52,658 nucleotides of DNA, from the NCBI RefSeq assembly GCF_001854805.1, contig NZ_MBLO01000272.1:1-52658 (forward strand). The letters are read 5' to 3'. This DNA is from Pseudofrankia coriaricola (GTDB lineage Bacteria; Actinomycetota; Actinomycetes; Frankiales; Frankiaceae). Every line of letters starts with the position of its first letter. Positions within the stretch are counted from its first letter, which is position 1. Below the pieces are notes generated by a model. That model was not told the DNA's origin, made no database searches, and worked only from the letters and a program-made list of their open reading frames with translations. A program made the position numbers and the translations under genes. Positions 30,425 through 38,568 of the stretch are shown here, piece after piece.

Positions 30425-32815
30425 ATGAGCGCCGTAGGGCTGGATGGACGGCTACCTCACCACACCATCACACTGCCGCCCGCAGCGGAGTCACCGCGCT
30501 CCGCCCGCAGGTTCCTGCTGTCCGCTCTTCGCGGAAGGATCGACGAGGACACCCTCGACTCGGCGTTGTTGCTGGTCACGGAACTTGTCACCAACGTGGT
30601 GGTCCATGCGGGCACGCCGGCGACGGTCGATGTCACGGCCATCTCGCCTGGGGAGCTGGCGGTCCGGGTGCACGATCTGCATCCGGTGCGCATCGGCTCC
30701 TCCCGGCGCGGCGCGGGCGACGGGCAGGCTGGTGGCCAGGAGGGTGGCCTCGGCGAGTCGGGCCTGGGCGGCCTGCGCGAGGACGGCCGAGGTCTCGCCC
30801 TCGTCGACGCGCTGGCCAGCAGCTGGGGCACTGAGCACGGCGCTGGAGGCAAAACCGTCTGGTTCCGTCTCATCGGCACCACCCGGACGGAATCATCGCC
30901 CGGCGAGCCAGCCACCGCCCCCTCCGAGCCGGCAGACAATGTGATTTCTCTCACATCTGCGCCCGCGGCGCGGTCGTCCCCCGCCGCGAGCACCACGCCG
31001 GCGCGGGTGGAGCGGTCCCCGGCCAGCCCGCTGGCCGGGCCGACACAGCCGACCGCGGTACCCACCGACCCGCCCGCCGACGGTTTTCTCCCTCGTCACA
31101 GCGAGCGAACCTGCCAGACCACGACCTCCCAGATCGGCTCCGCCGATCCGGCAGGGACCCCGTTCGTCGATCCGGCAGGGACCCCGGGCGCCTCGCCGTC
31201 GGCCGCCCCCGAACCGGCGCTGGAGCCCTACCCGCGGTCCCCTCGGATCATCTCCCGGTCGACCGCGCGTGCCCTCACGGCCGAGGGCGAGGTCGCCGAG
31301 CTGCTCGCCCAGCTCGTCGACGCCCAGCCGGTGACCGGCGGACTGGTTCACCGGCCGTCGCCAGACGACCCGGAGCCGGAGATCGTCGCCGCCCTCGGCA
31401 ACACCGGCGAGCCCACCGACGCGTTGTCGTTCCCGCTCGACCCGACCCAGGACAGCCTCGGCGAGGTGCTGCTCTGGCCGGACCCCGCCCATCCGGGCCA
31501 CGGCGGCCAGCCGGCGGCCGTCGACGCGGAGCGGGTCCGGCTCGTCGCGCGCTGGATGGCGCTCGCGCTGGGCGGCGGCGACATGCGCCAGGCCGAGGAG
31601 CGCCGGATCGGGATGCTGTCGTTCCTCGCCGAGGCCTCCGACCTGCTCGCCGGCAGCCTCGAGCTGGAGCACACGCTGTCCATGCTGGCCCACCTGCCGG
31701 TGCCGCGGATCGGCCGGTGGTGTGCCGTCTACCTGCGCCGCGACGACGGAAACCCGGTCCTCTCGGCGGTCGCGCACGCGGAGGAGGCCGCGGAGCCCGA
31801 GCTCACCGCGGCGGCCACCGACCCCGCCGGCCCCCTGCTGGCGGCCGTGCGCGGCGCCGGCACGACACCGGTGCGGCAGGTGACCACCCCGGACGGCCCG
31901 GTCCTCGTGGCCGTGCTGCGTGCCCGGCGCCGGGTGCTCGGCGTGGTCGCGATCGGGCGTGACCCTGGTGGCATGTTCGCGGCCGACGAGGCCGACCTGC
32001 TGGCCGACCTCGCCCGCCGGGCCGCGTTCGCGGTGGACAACGCCAAGCTCTACAGCCGGCAGGTGGAGCTCGCCGACGGCCTGCAGGCGGGGCTACGCCC
32101 GCCCGTGCTGCCCGAGATCCCCGGCCTCGACCTCGGCGCCGCCTACGGCGCCGCCCGCTCCGCCGGGCTGGACGTCGGCGGCGACTTCTTCGACCTGATG
32201 CCCGGGCCCGACGGCTGGACGGTCGCGATCGGCGACGTCTGCGGCAAGGGCGCCGAGGCGGCCACCGTCACCGGCGTCGCGCGGGCCGTCCTGCGGCTGC
32301 TCACCGGCCAGGCCACCCCGGTGGGAAAGATCCTCGTCGACCTGAACAGGACGCTGCGCGACACCGCGACGGCCTACCCCCACGGCCAGCCGAGGTTCTG
32401 CACCATGGCGACGGCGAGCCTCGCCGAGCCGTCGGAGAAGGGTGTTCGGCTCACGCTGCACCTGGCTGGCCATCCGCAACCGGTGCTGCTGGCCGGGGAC
32501 GGCGGCGCGGCCTACGTGGGCGTGCCCGGGACGCTGCTGGGCGTGCTCGACGACGACGAGGTCGCGTTCCCGTCCACGGACGTGGAGCTGCACCCCGGCG
32601 ACGCCCTGGTGCTCTATACGGACGGGGTGGTGGAGGCCCGGTCGGGCCGGGAGCTGCTCGGCGAGCAGCGGCTCCTGGAAGCGGTCGGCGGCTGCGCGGG
32701 GCTGTCCGCGCAGGGCGTCGCCGATCGGGTGCGTGCCGCGGCCGACCGGTTCGCGGGCGGCAACCTGCGCGACGACATCGCCATCGTCGTCCTCCGCGTG
32801 CCCAGCCAGCCTTGA
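30425..32815 (+). CDS. RsbW-GAF-SpoIIE phosphatase, OsaC-like
   Basis: This 796-residue signalling protein combines opposing activities. Residues about 10-150 form an RsbW-type anti-sigma kinase fold (E-L-V-T-N-V-V-V-H-A-G and D-G-R-G-L-A-L-V-D-A-L). A disordered Pro/Ala/Thr linker (150-280) contains a captured DNA repeat. A GAF-like domain (about 375-550) is followed by a PP2C/SpoIIE phosphatase (about 570-795) with D-V-G-G-D-F-F-D, I-G-D-V-C-G-K-G, L-Y-T-D-G-V-V-E-A and D-D-I-A-I-V-V metal-site motifs. OsaC of S. coelicolor has the same order plus a PAS domain and returns SigB to its resting level after osmotic stress. Here it probably binds a stress sigma factor and dephosphorylates an anti-sigma antagonist; neither partner is in the window. 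Divergent from the kinase with a 114-bp shared promoter region. Confidence 0.88.
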   Translation: MSAVGLDGRLPHHTITLPPAAESPRSARRFLLSALRGRIDEDTLDSALLLVTELVTNVVVHAGTPATVDVTAISPGELAVRVHDLHPVRIGSSRRGAGDGQAGGQEGGLGESGLGGLREDGRGLALVDALASSWGTEHGAGGKTVWFRLIGTTRTESSPGEPATAPSEPADNVISLTSAPAARSSPAASTTPARVERSPASPLAGPTQPTAVPTDPPADGFLPRHSERTCQTTTSQIGSADPAGTPFVDPAGTPGASPSAAPEPALEPYPRSPRIISRSTARALTAEGEVAELLAQLVDAQPVTGGLVHRPSPDDPEPEIVAALGNTGEPTDALSFPLDPTQDSLGEVLLWPDPAHPGHGGQPAAVDAERVRLVARWMALALGGGDMRQAEERRIGMLSFLAEASDLLAGSLELEHTLSMLAHLPVPRIGRWCAVYLRRDDGNPVLSAVAHAEEAAEPELTAAATDPAGPLLAAVRGAGTTPVRQVTTPDGPVLVAVLRARRRVLGVVAIGRDPGGMFAADEADLLADLARRAAFAVDNAKLYSRQVELADGLQAGLRPPVLPEIPGLDLGAAYGAARSAGLDVGGDFFDLMPGPDGWTVAIGDVCGKGAEAATVTGVARAVLRLLTGQATPVGKILVDLNRTLRDTATAYPHGQPRFCTMATASLAEPSEKGVRLTLHLAGHPQPVLLAGDGGAAYVGVPGTLLGVLDDDEVAFPSTDVELHPGDALVLYTDGVVEARSGRELLGEQRLLEAVGGCAGLSAQGVADRVRAAADRFAGGNLRDDIAIVVLRVPSQP
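31124..31187. repeat. Copy of palindromic repeat captured in the osaC-like linker
   Basis: The stretch beginning ACCTCCCAGATCGG (31124) and GATCCGGCAGGGACCCCG (31145-31162), repeated as GATCCGGCAGGGACCCCG at 31169-31186, matches the right half of the element at 32826-32933. It encodes the twofold D-P-A-G-T-P of the disordered linker, without breaking the frame. Confidence 0.8.
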
Positions 32816-33538
32816 GGCGGTCCCGCCGGGGTTCCTGCCGGATTGGCGGAGCTTGCGTAGCCAATCTGGGAGGTCCGGGACGCTTCGCGCCCCAGACCTC
32901 CCAGATCGCTTCGCGATCCGGCAGGGACCCCGGGTGCTGCGCTGAGGCGCTGTCACCGGCGGTCGCTGAGTGGCGCTGCGCCGATGATGTTGGCAGGCAT
33001 GTCGTTCGCCGGGATGGCGGCGCCATCTGCGACCTGGAGTGGCATCACCCAGAGTGATGCGACTGTCCCGCCACGCGTCAGCGCGAGTTCGGGAGATGGA
33101 CGACGTATCCGGCCCCATTCGGTGCGGCGTGTGTCCCGTCTGCCCCGGTTTGCCGTTCATCCTCGGGAACGAACAGCGACTCTCCGTGGTCAACAACGAC
33201 GGGTGGTTGCGACAACGGGTAGTGGGGTAGGAGGCTGGCGGCAGCCCCCGGCAATGACCGACCGTCATTTCGGGGTGAGCCGACCCGGAGCGTGACCAAG
33301 GCTCGCCGACACCAGACCGGCGCTCCCGCGTTCCCGGGCCACCGGACGCGCGGGTGGACCGGCCGCGCGGGCTCCGGACGGCGAGGTGGCCGGAAAAATC
33401 GGTGTCTAACGAGGCTTCCGGACCGCTCCGGCTGGGTAGACCGTGTTGGATGTTCTCGTTCCGATTTGGTGGTCGATGAGCGCGATGCAGGGGTCCCCTT
33501 CGATGCCGCTCGCGGAACCGAAGGGGGAGGCGGTGCCG
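32816..33538. other. Intergenic, osaC-like gene to RsbW-like gene
   Basis: 723 bp. The first 120 bp carry the compound palindrome described separately. In the remaining 600 bp I find no gene: frames are short, and the one continuous with the RsbW-like gene begins far upstream without a ribosome site. Confidence 0.5.
32826..32933. repeat. Compound palindromic element (108 bp)
   Basis: The outer arms CCGGGGTTCCTGCCGGAT (32826-32843) and ATCCGGCAGGGACCCCGG (32916-32933) pair with one mismatch. Inside are ATCTGGGAGGTC/GACCTCCCAGAT (32864-32875, 32895-32906), ATTGGC/GCCAAT (32842-32847, 32859-32864) and GATCGC/GCGATC (32904-32909, 32913-32918). It begins 11 bp after the stop of the SpoIIE gene. 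It could serve as terminator, but its partial copies inside the gene mark it as a dispersed repeat. Confidence 0.85.
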
Positions 33539-33562
33539 GTGAATGTGGTGCCGGTGAATGTG
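33533..33562. repeat. Two perfect 15-bp copies over the RsbW-like start codons
   Basis: GTGCCGGTGAATGTG occurs twice head to tail, directly after AAGGGGGAGG. Each copy carries several in-frame GTG codons, which makes the start ambiguous by up to ten residues. Confidence 0.9.
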
Positions 33563-34039
33563 GTGCGCCGGGCGTCGTCGGGCACCCCACCCGCTACCCA
33601 CATCCTCGCTGAGTTGCCCTACCTGCCTTCGGCCGTGCCGCACGCCCGCCAGGTGCTGCGTGAGTCACTGCGTGGCGCCGGCCTGGACGAGGACGCCACA
33701 TCGGTCGCCGAGCTCCTCGTCAGCGAGCTGGTGACCAATGCCGTGAAGTACGGCCAGCCGCCCGTATGGCTGCTGGTAGAGCTGCGCCCAGGGCTGATCC
33801 ACGCCTCGGTCTCCGACACCTCCACAGCGCTTCCCGAACGCCGCGCCGTCGACGACGACTCCGAGGGCGGCCGTGGCCTGCTCGTCCTCGACGCGCTCGC
33901 CGGCAGCTGGGGGGCCGTGACCGTCGGCTCCGGCAAGTACCTCTGGTTCGACCTGGCCGTCACCCCGGCCCACACCCCCGACGGCCACGCCTCGGCTCCC
34001 GTCCCGGCCGCCACCCCGCGGCCGACCCCGGCGGCCTGA
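33539..34039 (+). CDS. RsbW-like ATP-binding anti-sigma regulatory protein
   Basis: The protein has 166 residues from GTG 33539, eight bases behind AAGGGGGAGG; longer starts upstream lack a ribosome site. It is a single GHKL kinase domain of the HATPase_c_2 type: L-P-S-A-V-P-H-A-R-Q-V-L-R-E-S-L at the N-terminus, the N-box E-L-V-T-N-A-V-K-Y-G binding Mg-ATP, V-S-D-T-S and the G-box G-G-R-G-L-L-V-L-D-A-L-A-G-S-W-G. The tail is Pro/Ala-rich. Such proteins phosphorylate anti-anti-sigma factors or hold sigma factors. Its closeness to the RsbW-GAF-SpoIIE gene suggests a shared partner-switching circuit, but no STAS antagonist or sigma gene is adjacent. Confidence 0.85.
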   Translation: MNVVPVNVVRRASSGTPPATHILAELPYLPSAVPHARQVLRESLRGAGLDEDATSVAELLVSELVTNAVKYGQPPVWLLVELRPGLIHASVSDTSTALPERRAVDDDSEGGRGLLVLDALAGSWGAVTVGSGKYLWFDLAVTPAHTPDGHASAPVPAATPRPTPAA

Positions 34040-34116
34040 GCCGGCCGCCGAGGCGCGAAGGACACCCGCGCCGGCGACCGATGGGCTGACAGCCGGCGCG
34101 GAGTCGGATGGCGAGG

Positions 34117-36456
34117 TCAGGGCGTGGTGGCGGAGGCGGCCGAGGAGGTCCGGCCTTCTGGCTCGCCGCCCGGGCGCGGGATGTTGGCCGGGACCGGGGC
34201 CGCCGCCGCGGCCGGAGCGAGGGCCGGGGTGGCCTCACCGGCCTCGCTGAGGCCGATACGGGCGTGGAGCCAGCGAAGCGGCGCGGGAGCCCACCAGTTG
34301 AGGTCGCCCGCGACCCGCATGAAGGCCGGGACGAGGACGCCGCGGACCAGGCTCGCGTCCAGCAGGATCGCCAGCGCCGTCCCCAGGCCGAACATCTGCA
34401 TGAACCGCACCGAGCCGGTCGCGAACGCGGCGAAGGTGACGGCGAGCAGCACCGCGGCGGTCGTGACGATCCGGCCGGTGCGGGCGAGGCCGGTGGCGAC
34501 GGCCTCGGCGTTGGGCCGGCCCGCGTCGTGCTGTTCCTTGATGCGGGACAGCAGGAAGACCTCGTAGTCCATCGACAGGCCGAACGCGATGCAGAACAGC
34601 AGCACTGGCATCGACGTGTCCAATGGGCCCGGCGTGAAGCCGAACAGGCCGGCGAGGTGCCCGTCCTGGAAGATCCAGACCGAGACGCCCAGGACGGCGC
34701 CGAGCACCAGCCCGTTGAGCACGATGGCCTTGAGCGGGAGAACCAGGCTTCCGGTGAACAGGAACAGGAGCACGAACGTCGCGAGCGCGATCAGACCGAT
34801 GGCGAGCGGGAGCTTCGCGCTGATCGCGTGCTTGCCGTCGGTGAGATAGGCCGACTGGCCACCGACGAGGACCTCGGTGTCCGCCGGCACCGGCAGCGCG
34901 CGGGCCTCGCGGACCAGGTCCTGGCCGGCGGCGGACATCGGGTCGATCGACGGGACGACCCGCAGGTAGGCTCCGGCGTCTGCGGTGAAGCGGGCGGAGG
35001 CGGGGCCAGGTGGCTCGGTCCGCGCGCCGCCGCGGAACTCGCCCACGGCGCTGTCGACCCGGCCGACGCCCGGCAGCCTGGACAGCTCGGTGGCGTAGCC
35101 GGCGAGCGCGTCGGTCGTGGTGGGGCCGTTGACGACGACGTCGAGCGCGCCGCTGATGTTGGAGTCGAAGTCGTCCCGAAGGACGTCGCCGACGACCCGG
35201 CTCGGCGTGCCGCCGCTCAGCACCCGGTCGTCCGGCGTGCCGAAGCTGACGTGCAGGAGCGGAGCGGCGAGCAGCAGGAGCAGCGCGACCACCGGCAGGC
35301 CGGTGAGCAGCGGCCGGCGCATCACCTGGGTCGCGACGACGCGCCAGAACGGCGACTCGGTGGCCTCTCGCGGCGTGGCGCCGGCCGCCGCGGACGCCGC
35401 ACTCTCCCGGGCGACGCGGCGACGCCGGATCAGGCCGACCAGGCCACCCACGCGCAGCGCGTTGACCCGTTCGCCGAGCAGCAGCAGGACGGCCGGCAGC
35501 GCCACCACGGCGGTGAGCATCGTGACCAGGGTGACGGCGATGCCCGCGTACGCCATCGACTTCAGGAAGAACGGTGGGAAGACGAGCATCACGGCGAGCG
35601 CGACGATGACGGTGGCGCCGCTGAACAGGATGGTGCGCCCGGCGGTACGCACGGTCGCGACCGTCGCGGCGCGCTTGTCCTTGCCGGTGGCGAGCTCCTC
35701 CCTGAAGCGACTCACCGTGAGCAGCGCGTAGTCGATGCCGAGGCCGAGCCCCAGCGACGTCGCCAGGTTGACCGCGAAGATCGAGACGTCGGTCGCCTCG
35801 GCGATCACGGACAGCGCGGCGAACCCGCCGAGGATCCCGATCAGGCCGACGCCCAGCGGGAGCAGCGCGGCGACGACACCGGCGAACGCGATGACCAGCA
35901 GGACGAGCGTGATCGGGATGGCGAACGACTCGGCGGTGGCGAGGTCGGTGCTCACGCTGCTGCCGATGTCCCTGTTCACGCCCGCCGGCCCGCCCGGTCG
36001 CACCGTGACCGGGCCGGCCGCGTCGGCCGCGTCCTCGTACTTCTTGACAAGGTCATCCGCGTGGTCGTCGTCGACCGTCGCGACGACCAGCGCCTCGCGG
36101 GAGTCGTCCGAGCGCAGCGACGGACCGGCACCCGTCCAGTAGGAGGCGGCGCCTCGCACGCCCGGCTCCTTGCCGAGCTCGGCGGTCAGCGACCGGCCGG
36201 CCGCGGCGACGGCTGGGTCGTCGACGGTCCCGGATCGCGCGGTGACCAGCAGGACCAGGTTGGGCGCGCCGCCGAACTGGGTGTCGACGATGTCGGCGGC
36301 ACGGGACGAGTCGGACTTCGGGTCGTCGAAGCCGCCGGTCATCAGCTTGCCGAAGGCGCCGACGCCGAGCACGCCCGCCCCGACGACGAAGATCAACGTG
36401 ATGGTCAGGACCAGGCGGGGCCGGCCGGTGACTGCCCCGGCGAGACGTGTGAACAC
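34117..36456 (-). CDS. MMPL-family RND transporter
   Basis: This 779-residue membrane protein starts at GTG 36456 behind AGGAGG. It has the duplicated MMPL layout: one N-terminal helix (R-P-R-L-V-L-T-I-T-L-I-F-V-V-G), a large periplasmic-type loop, five to six helices including G-L-G-L-G-I-D-Y-A-L-L-T-V-S-R-F-R-E-E, a second loop, and helices with G-L-S-M-D-Y-E-V-F-L-L-S-R-I-K-E. The conserved Asp-Tyr pairs in the two transmembrane motifs are the proton-relay residues. Such pumps export lipids, siderophores or drugs. A gene for a TetR regulator is divergent, with a perfect operator at the promoter, so the pump is probably induced by a ligand of that regulator. The tail is Ala/Pro-rich. Confidence 0.92.
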   Translation of the reverse strand: MFTRLAGAVTGRPRLVLTITLIFVVGAGVLGVGAFGKLMTGGFDDPKSDSSRAADIVDTQFGGAPNLVLLVTARSGTVDDPAVAAAGRSLTAELGKEPGVRGAASYWTGAGPSLRSDDSREALVVATVDDDHADDLVKKYEDAADAAGPVTVRPGGPAGVNRDIGSSVSTDLATAESFAIPITLVLLVIAFAGVVAALLPLGVGLIGILGGFAALSVIAEATDVSIFAVNLATSLGLGLGIDYALLTVSRFREELATGKDKRAATVATVRTAGRTILFSGATVIVALAVMLVFPPFFLKSMAYAGIAVTLVTMLTAVVALPAVLLLLGERVNALRVGGLVGLIRRRRVARESAASAAAGATPREATESPFWRVVATQVMRRPLLTGLPVVALLLLLAAPLLHVSFGTPDDRVLSGGTPSRVVGDVLRDDFDSNISGALDVVVNGPTTTDALAGYATELSRLPGVGRVDSAVGEFRGGARTEPPGPASARFTADAGAYLRVVPSIDPMSAAGQDLVREARALPVPADTEVLVGGQSAYLTDGKHAISAKLPLAIGLIALATFVLLFLFTGSLVLPLKAIVLNGLVLGAVLGVSVWIFQDGHLAGLFGFTPGPLDTSMPVLLFCIAFGLSMDYEVFLLSRIKEQHDAGRPNAEAVATGLARTGRIVTTAAVLLAVTFAAFATGSVRFMQMFGLGTALAILLDASLVRGVLVPAFMRVAGDLNWWAPAPLRWLHARIGLSEAGEATPALAPAAAAAPVPANIPRPGGEPEGRTSSAASATTP

Positions 36457-36485
36457 CGTTGCCTCCTGAGAGCTATAGTCTCAAG

Positions 36486-36502
36486 AGAGAACAGTGTTCT
36501 CT
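36486..36502. promoter_or_regulatory. Perfect 17-bp palindrome, TetR operator
   Basis: AGAGAACA-G-TGTTCTCT lies 30 bp upstream of the MMPL start and 128 bp upstream of tetR, in a patch of low GC typical of a promoter. TATAGC on the minus strand (36472-36477) is a possible pump -10 box beside it. Confidence 0.7.
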
Positions 36503-36629
36503 GAAGAGAATGCTGTCAAGAGCAACCACCGCGCCCCGCCCCTCGGACCCCGAGGGCCGCTGGCACTGACCGGAATGCGACTCGCCGGCCAGGCACGACC
36601 GGTCGCGGCATCGGATCTCGGCTGGAAAG

Positions 36630-37439
36630 ATGACCCGGATGACTCCACTGGCACCGCGTCGCGAGCGACAGCGCGCGGCGACGATCGCGGAGATCAAGCA
36701 GGCTGCCCGCGACCAGGTCGCGCTGGGCGGGGTCGCGGCGATCTCGCTGCGCGGCGTGGCCAGGGCGATGGGAATGACCCCGTCGGCGCTGTATCGGTAC
36801 TTCGACAGCCACGACGTCCTGATCACCGAGCTGTGCGCGGACGCGTTCGGCTCGCTCGCGGACACGCTCGAGGCGGCCTTCGACGCCGCCGTCGACGAGC
36901 CGGACCAGGCCAGGCGCTGGCTGCTGCTGGCCAGGGCATACCGCCACTGGGCGCATGAGAACGAGCCCGCGTACGCGCTGCTGTTCGGGCCGCGCACGCT
37001 GGAGCTGGACAAGTCCGGGCGGTGCGGCGCCGAGATGCACCGCGCCACCGGCGTGCTGTTCCGCTGCATGATCGAGCAGATGGGCGGCGGTGCGGTCGAC
37101 CCGTCCCACCTCGACGAGCAGCTCAAGCCGGAACTGCGGGCGCGGCTGGTCGACTGGGGGGTGGACGAGGGCGCCCCGATCTCCGCGGCGGGCCTGGCCG
37201 GCTGCCTGATCGTCTGGACCCAGCTGCACGGCTTCCTGTCGCTGGAGCTGTTCGGCCACCTGCCGCCGACACTCGGCCAGTTCGACGACCTGTTCGACCA
37301 GCAGATGCTGGACGTCATCGTCCGCATCGGCTACCGGCACCCGATCGACATCGCGACCACCGCCGCTCCCTCGCCCGCCGACTGGCTCGCCGGGAGCGCG
37401 GCGCCCACCGGCGCGCCCAGCGCCCATCCCGCTCGGTAA
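36630..37439 (+). CDS. TetR-family regulator with WHG-type C-terminal domain
   Basis: The protein has 269 residues. The HTH (about 12-60) reads R-R-E-R-Q-R-A-A-T-I-A-E-I-K-Q-A-A through A-I-S-L-R-G-V-A-R-A-M-G-M-T-P-S-A-L-Y-R-Y-F-D-S-H-D-V-L. The ligand domain contains Y-R-H-W-A-H-E-N-E-P-A-Y-A-L-L-F-G-P and W-T-Q-L-H-G-F-L-S-L-E-L-F-G-H-L, the W-x-x-x-H-G motif of the TetR_C_33/WHG group. It probably represses the divergent MMPL pump through the AGAGAACA palindrome, and may autoregulate. An in-frame ATG at 36639 is an alternative start; neither has a strong ribosome site. Confidence 0.88.
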   Translation: MTRMTPLAPRRERQRAATIAEIKQAARDQVALGGVAAISLRGVARAMGMTPSALYRYFDSHDVLITELCADAFGSLADTLEAAFDAAVDEPDQARRWLLLARAYRHWAHENEPAYALLFGPRTLELDKSGRCGAEMHRATGVLFRCMIEQMGGGAVDPSHLDEQLKPELRARLVDWGVDEGAPISAAGLAGCLIVWTQLHGFLSLELFGHLPPTLGQFDDLFDQQMLDVIVRIGYRHPIDIATTAAPSPADWLAGSAAPTGAPSAHPAR

Positions 37440-37497
37440 CCGATCGCGGGAGGGGCGAGGGCAGAAGGCACGGTCACGTGCCCGGCGGGCCGGGCCG

Positions 37498-38568
37498 TCA
37501 GGCGGAAGTACGCATCTTGTGGCTGAGCGCGTCCAGCGCCGCGTGCCGCGCGGCCATGATCTCGGGCATCCGCGCCTGGTAGGCGGGCGAGCTCGCCAGC
37601 GGCGGGTAGAAACCGAGGCGCGGGACGAAGTCGACCTGGTCGTAGCCCGGTGGCCGGTGCAGCGCGTACTGCCGGCCCGGGAACAGCAGGTCGTACTCGT
37701 CCGCGATCTCGCAGACCGTCACGCGCGGATCGACCCGGCGGCGTTGGAAGTATGCCTCCAGCACGTCGACGGTGAAACTGATCTCATGGAACTGCTTGAC
37801 CAGGTCGTGATAGTGCTGGCCGACCTGGTATTTGATCGGCAGTTCCACCTGGGCGCATTCCTCGGGGGCCAGCAGGTCCATGGCCAGGACCTTCACCGAC
37901 GTCTCGACGCCGTAGCCCCGCGAGAACGCCAGCGCGGCAAAGACATCCGCGTCGAGGACGAACTCACCGATCAGGGGCTGGTACGTCCCGGTGATCGCCG
38001 GGACGTAGCCTGAGAGCTGCTTCGAGTAGAGCGACCGCAGCATCTCCGTGGTACGCCCACCCGGCTGGCCGCCGCCGGTGAGCCGGGGCGAGCTGCCGTT
38101 GACGAACATCAGGCCCTCGTCGGCGGTGGCCGCGGCCGCGAGCCGGCCGACCGTGGCCGTGTCGTAGTTCTCCAGGTCGGAGTCGTGGAAGATCAGCCGG
38201 CTGCCGAAGGCGAGGTAGGCCAGGCTGCGCATGGCCCCGGCCTTGCCGCCCAGCGACGGGGCCTCCGCGCCCGCGTGCGCCGCCAGCACGCTCTCGCCGC
38301 GCACCGCCCAGCTGGCACCAGCCTCCTCGGCGATCTCCATCAGGCCGTGCTCGTCGCCGTCCGAGGTCGGATCGACGATCACGCCTATCTCGTCGAGGAC
38401 ATGCCGGTCCCGCATCCATCGATCCCGAAGCTGCGCGATCATGTTTCCCAAAGTTTTCGCGGACTCCGGCCCTCTGGCCGGAATCAGCAGGCTCAGCGTG
38501 ATTCCCCTCGCGAGCCTGTCTTCCTCGATCGCGTCGAGGTCGAGGGTGGTGGGATCGAGCGTTTGCAC
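37498..38568 (-). CDS. GT-A glycosyltransferase resembling glucosyl-3-phosphoglycerate synthase
   Basis: The protein has 356 residues from GTG 38568, behind GAGGGG. The Rossmann-like start I-T-L-S-L-L-I-P-A-R, G-G-K-A-G-A-M-R-S-L-A and the metal-binding D-S-D-L-E-N-Y identify a GT-A fold enzyme. P-L-I-G-E-F-V-L and S-R-G-Y-G-V-E-T-S-V-K-V-L are close to the acceptor-side motif P-L-x-G-E-x-A and G-Y-G-V-E of GpgS (family GT81), which makes glucosyl-3-phosphoglycerate for compatible solute or methylglucose lipopolysaccharide synthesis. No GpgP phosphatase is next to it. An osmolyte role would fit the nearby osa-like locus, but that is inference, and mannosylglycerate synthase is another possibility. 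Confidence 0.65.
   Translation of the reverse strand: MQTLDPTTLDLDAIEEDRLARGITLSLLIPARGPESAKTLGNMIAQLRDRWMRDRHVLDEIGVIVDPTSDGDEHGLMEIAEEAGASWAVRGESVLAAHAGAEAPSLGGKAGAMRSLAYLAFGSRLIFHDSDLENYDTATVGRLAAAATADEGLMFVNGSSPRLTGGGQPGGRTTEMLRSLYSKQLSGYVPAITGTYQPLIGEFVLDADVFAALAFSRGYGVETSVKVLAMDLLAPEECAQVELPIKYQVGQHYHDLVKQFHEISFTVDVLEAYFQRRRVDPRVTVCEIADEYDLLFPGRQYALHRPPGYDQVDFVPRLGFYPPLASSPAYQARMPEIMAARHAALDALSHKMRTSA

Noticed and set aside
34108-36504. 798-codon open frame on the plus strand
   Set aside because: Antisense of the MMPL transporter, charged low-complexity translation, no ribosome site.
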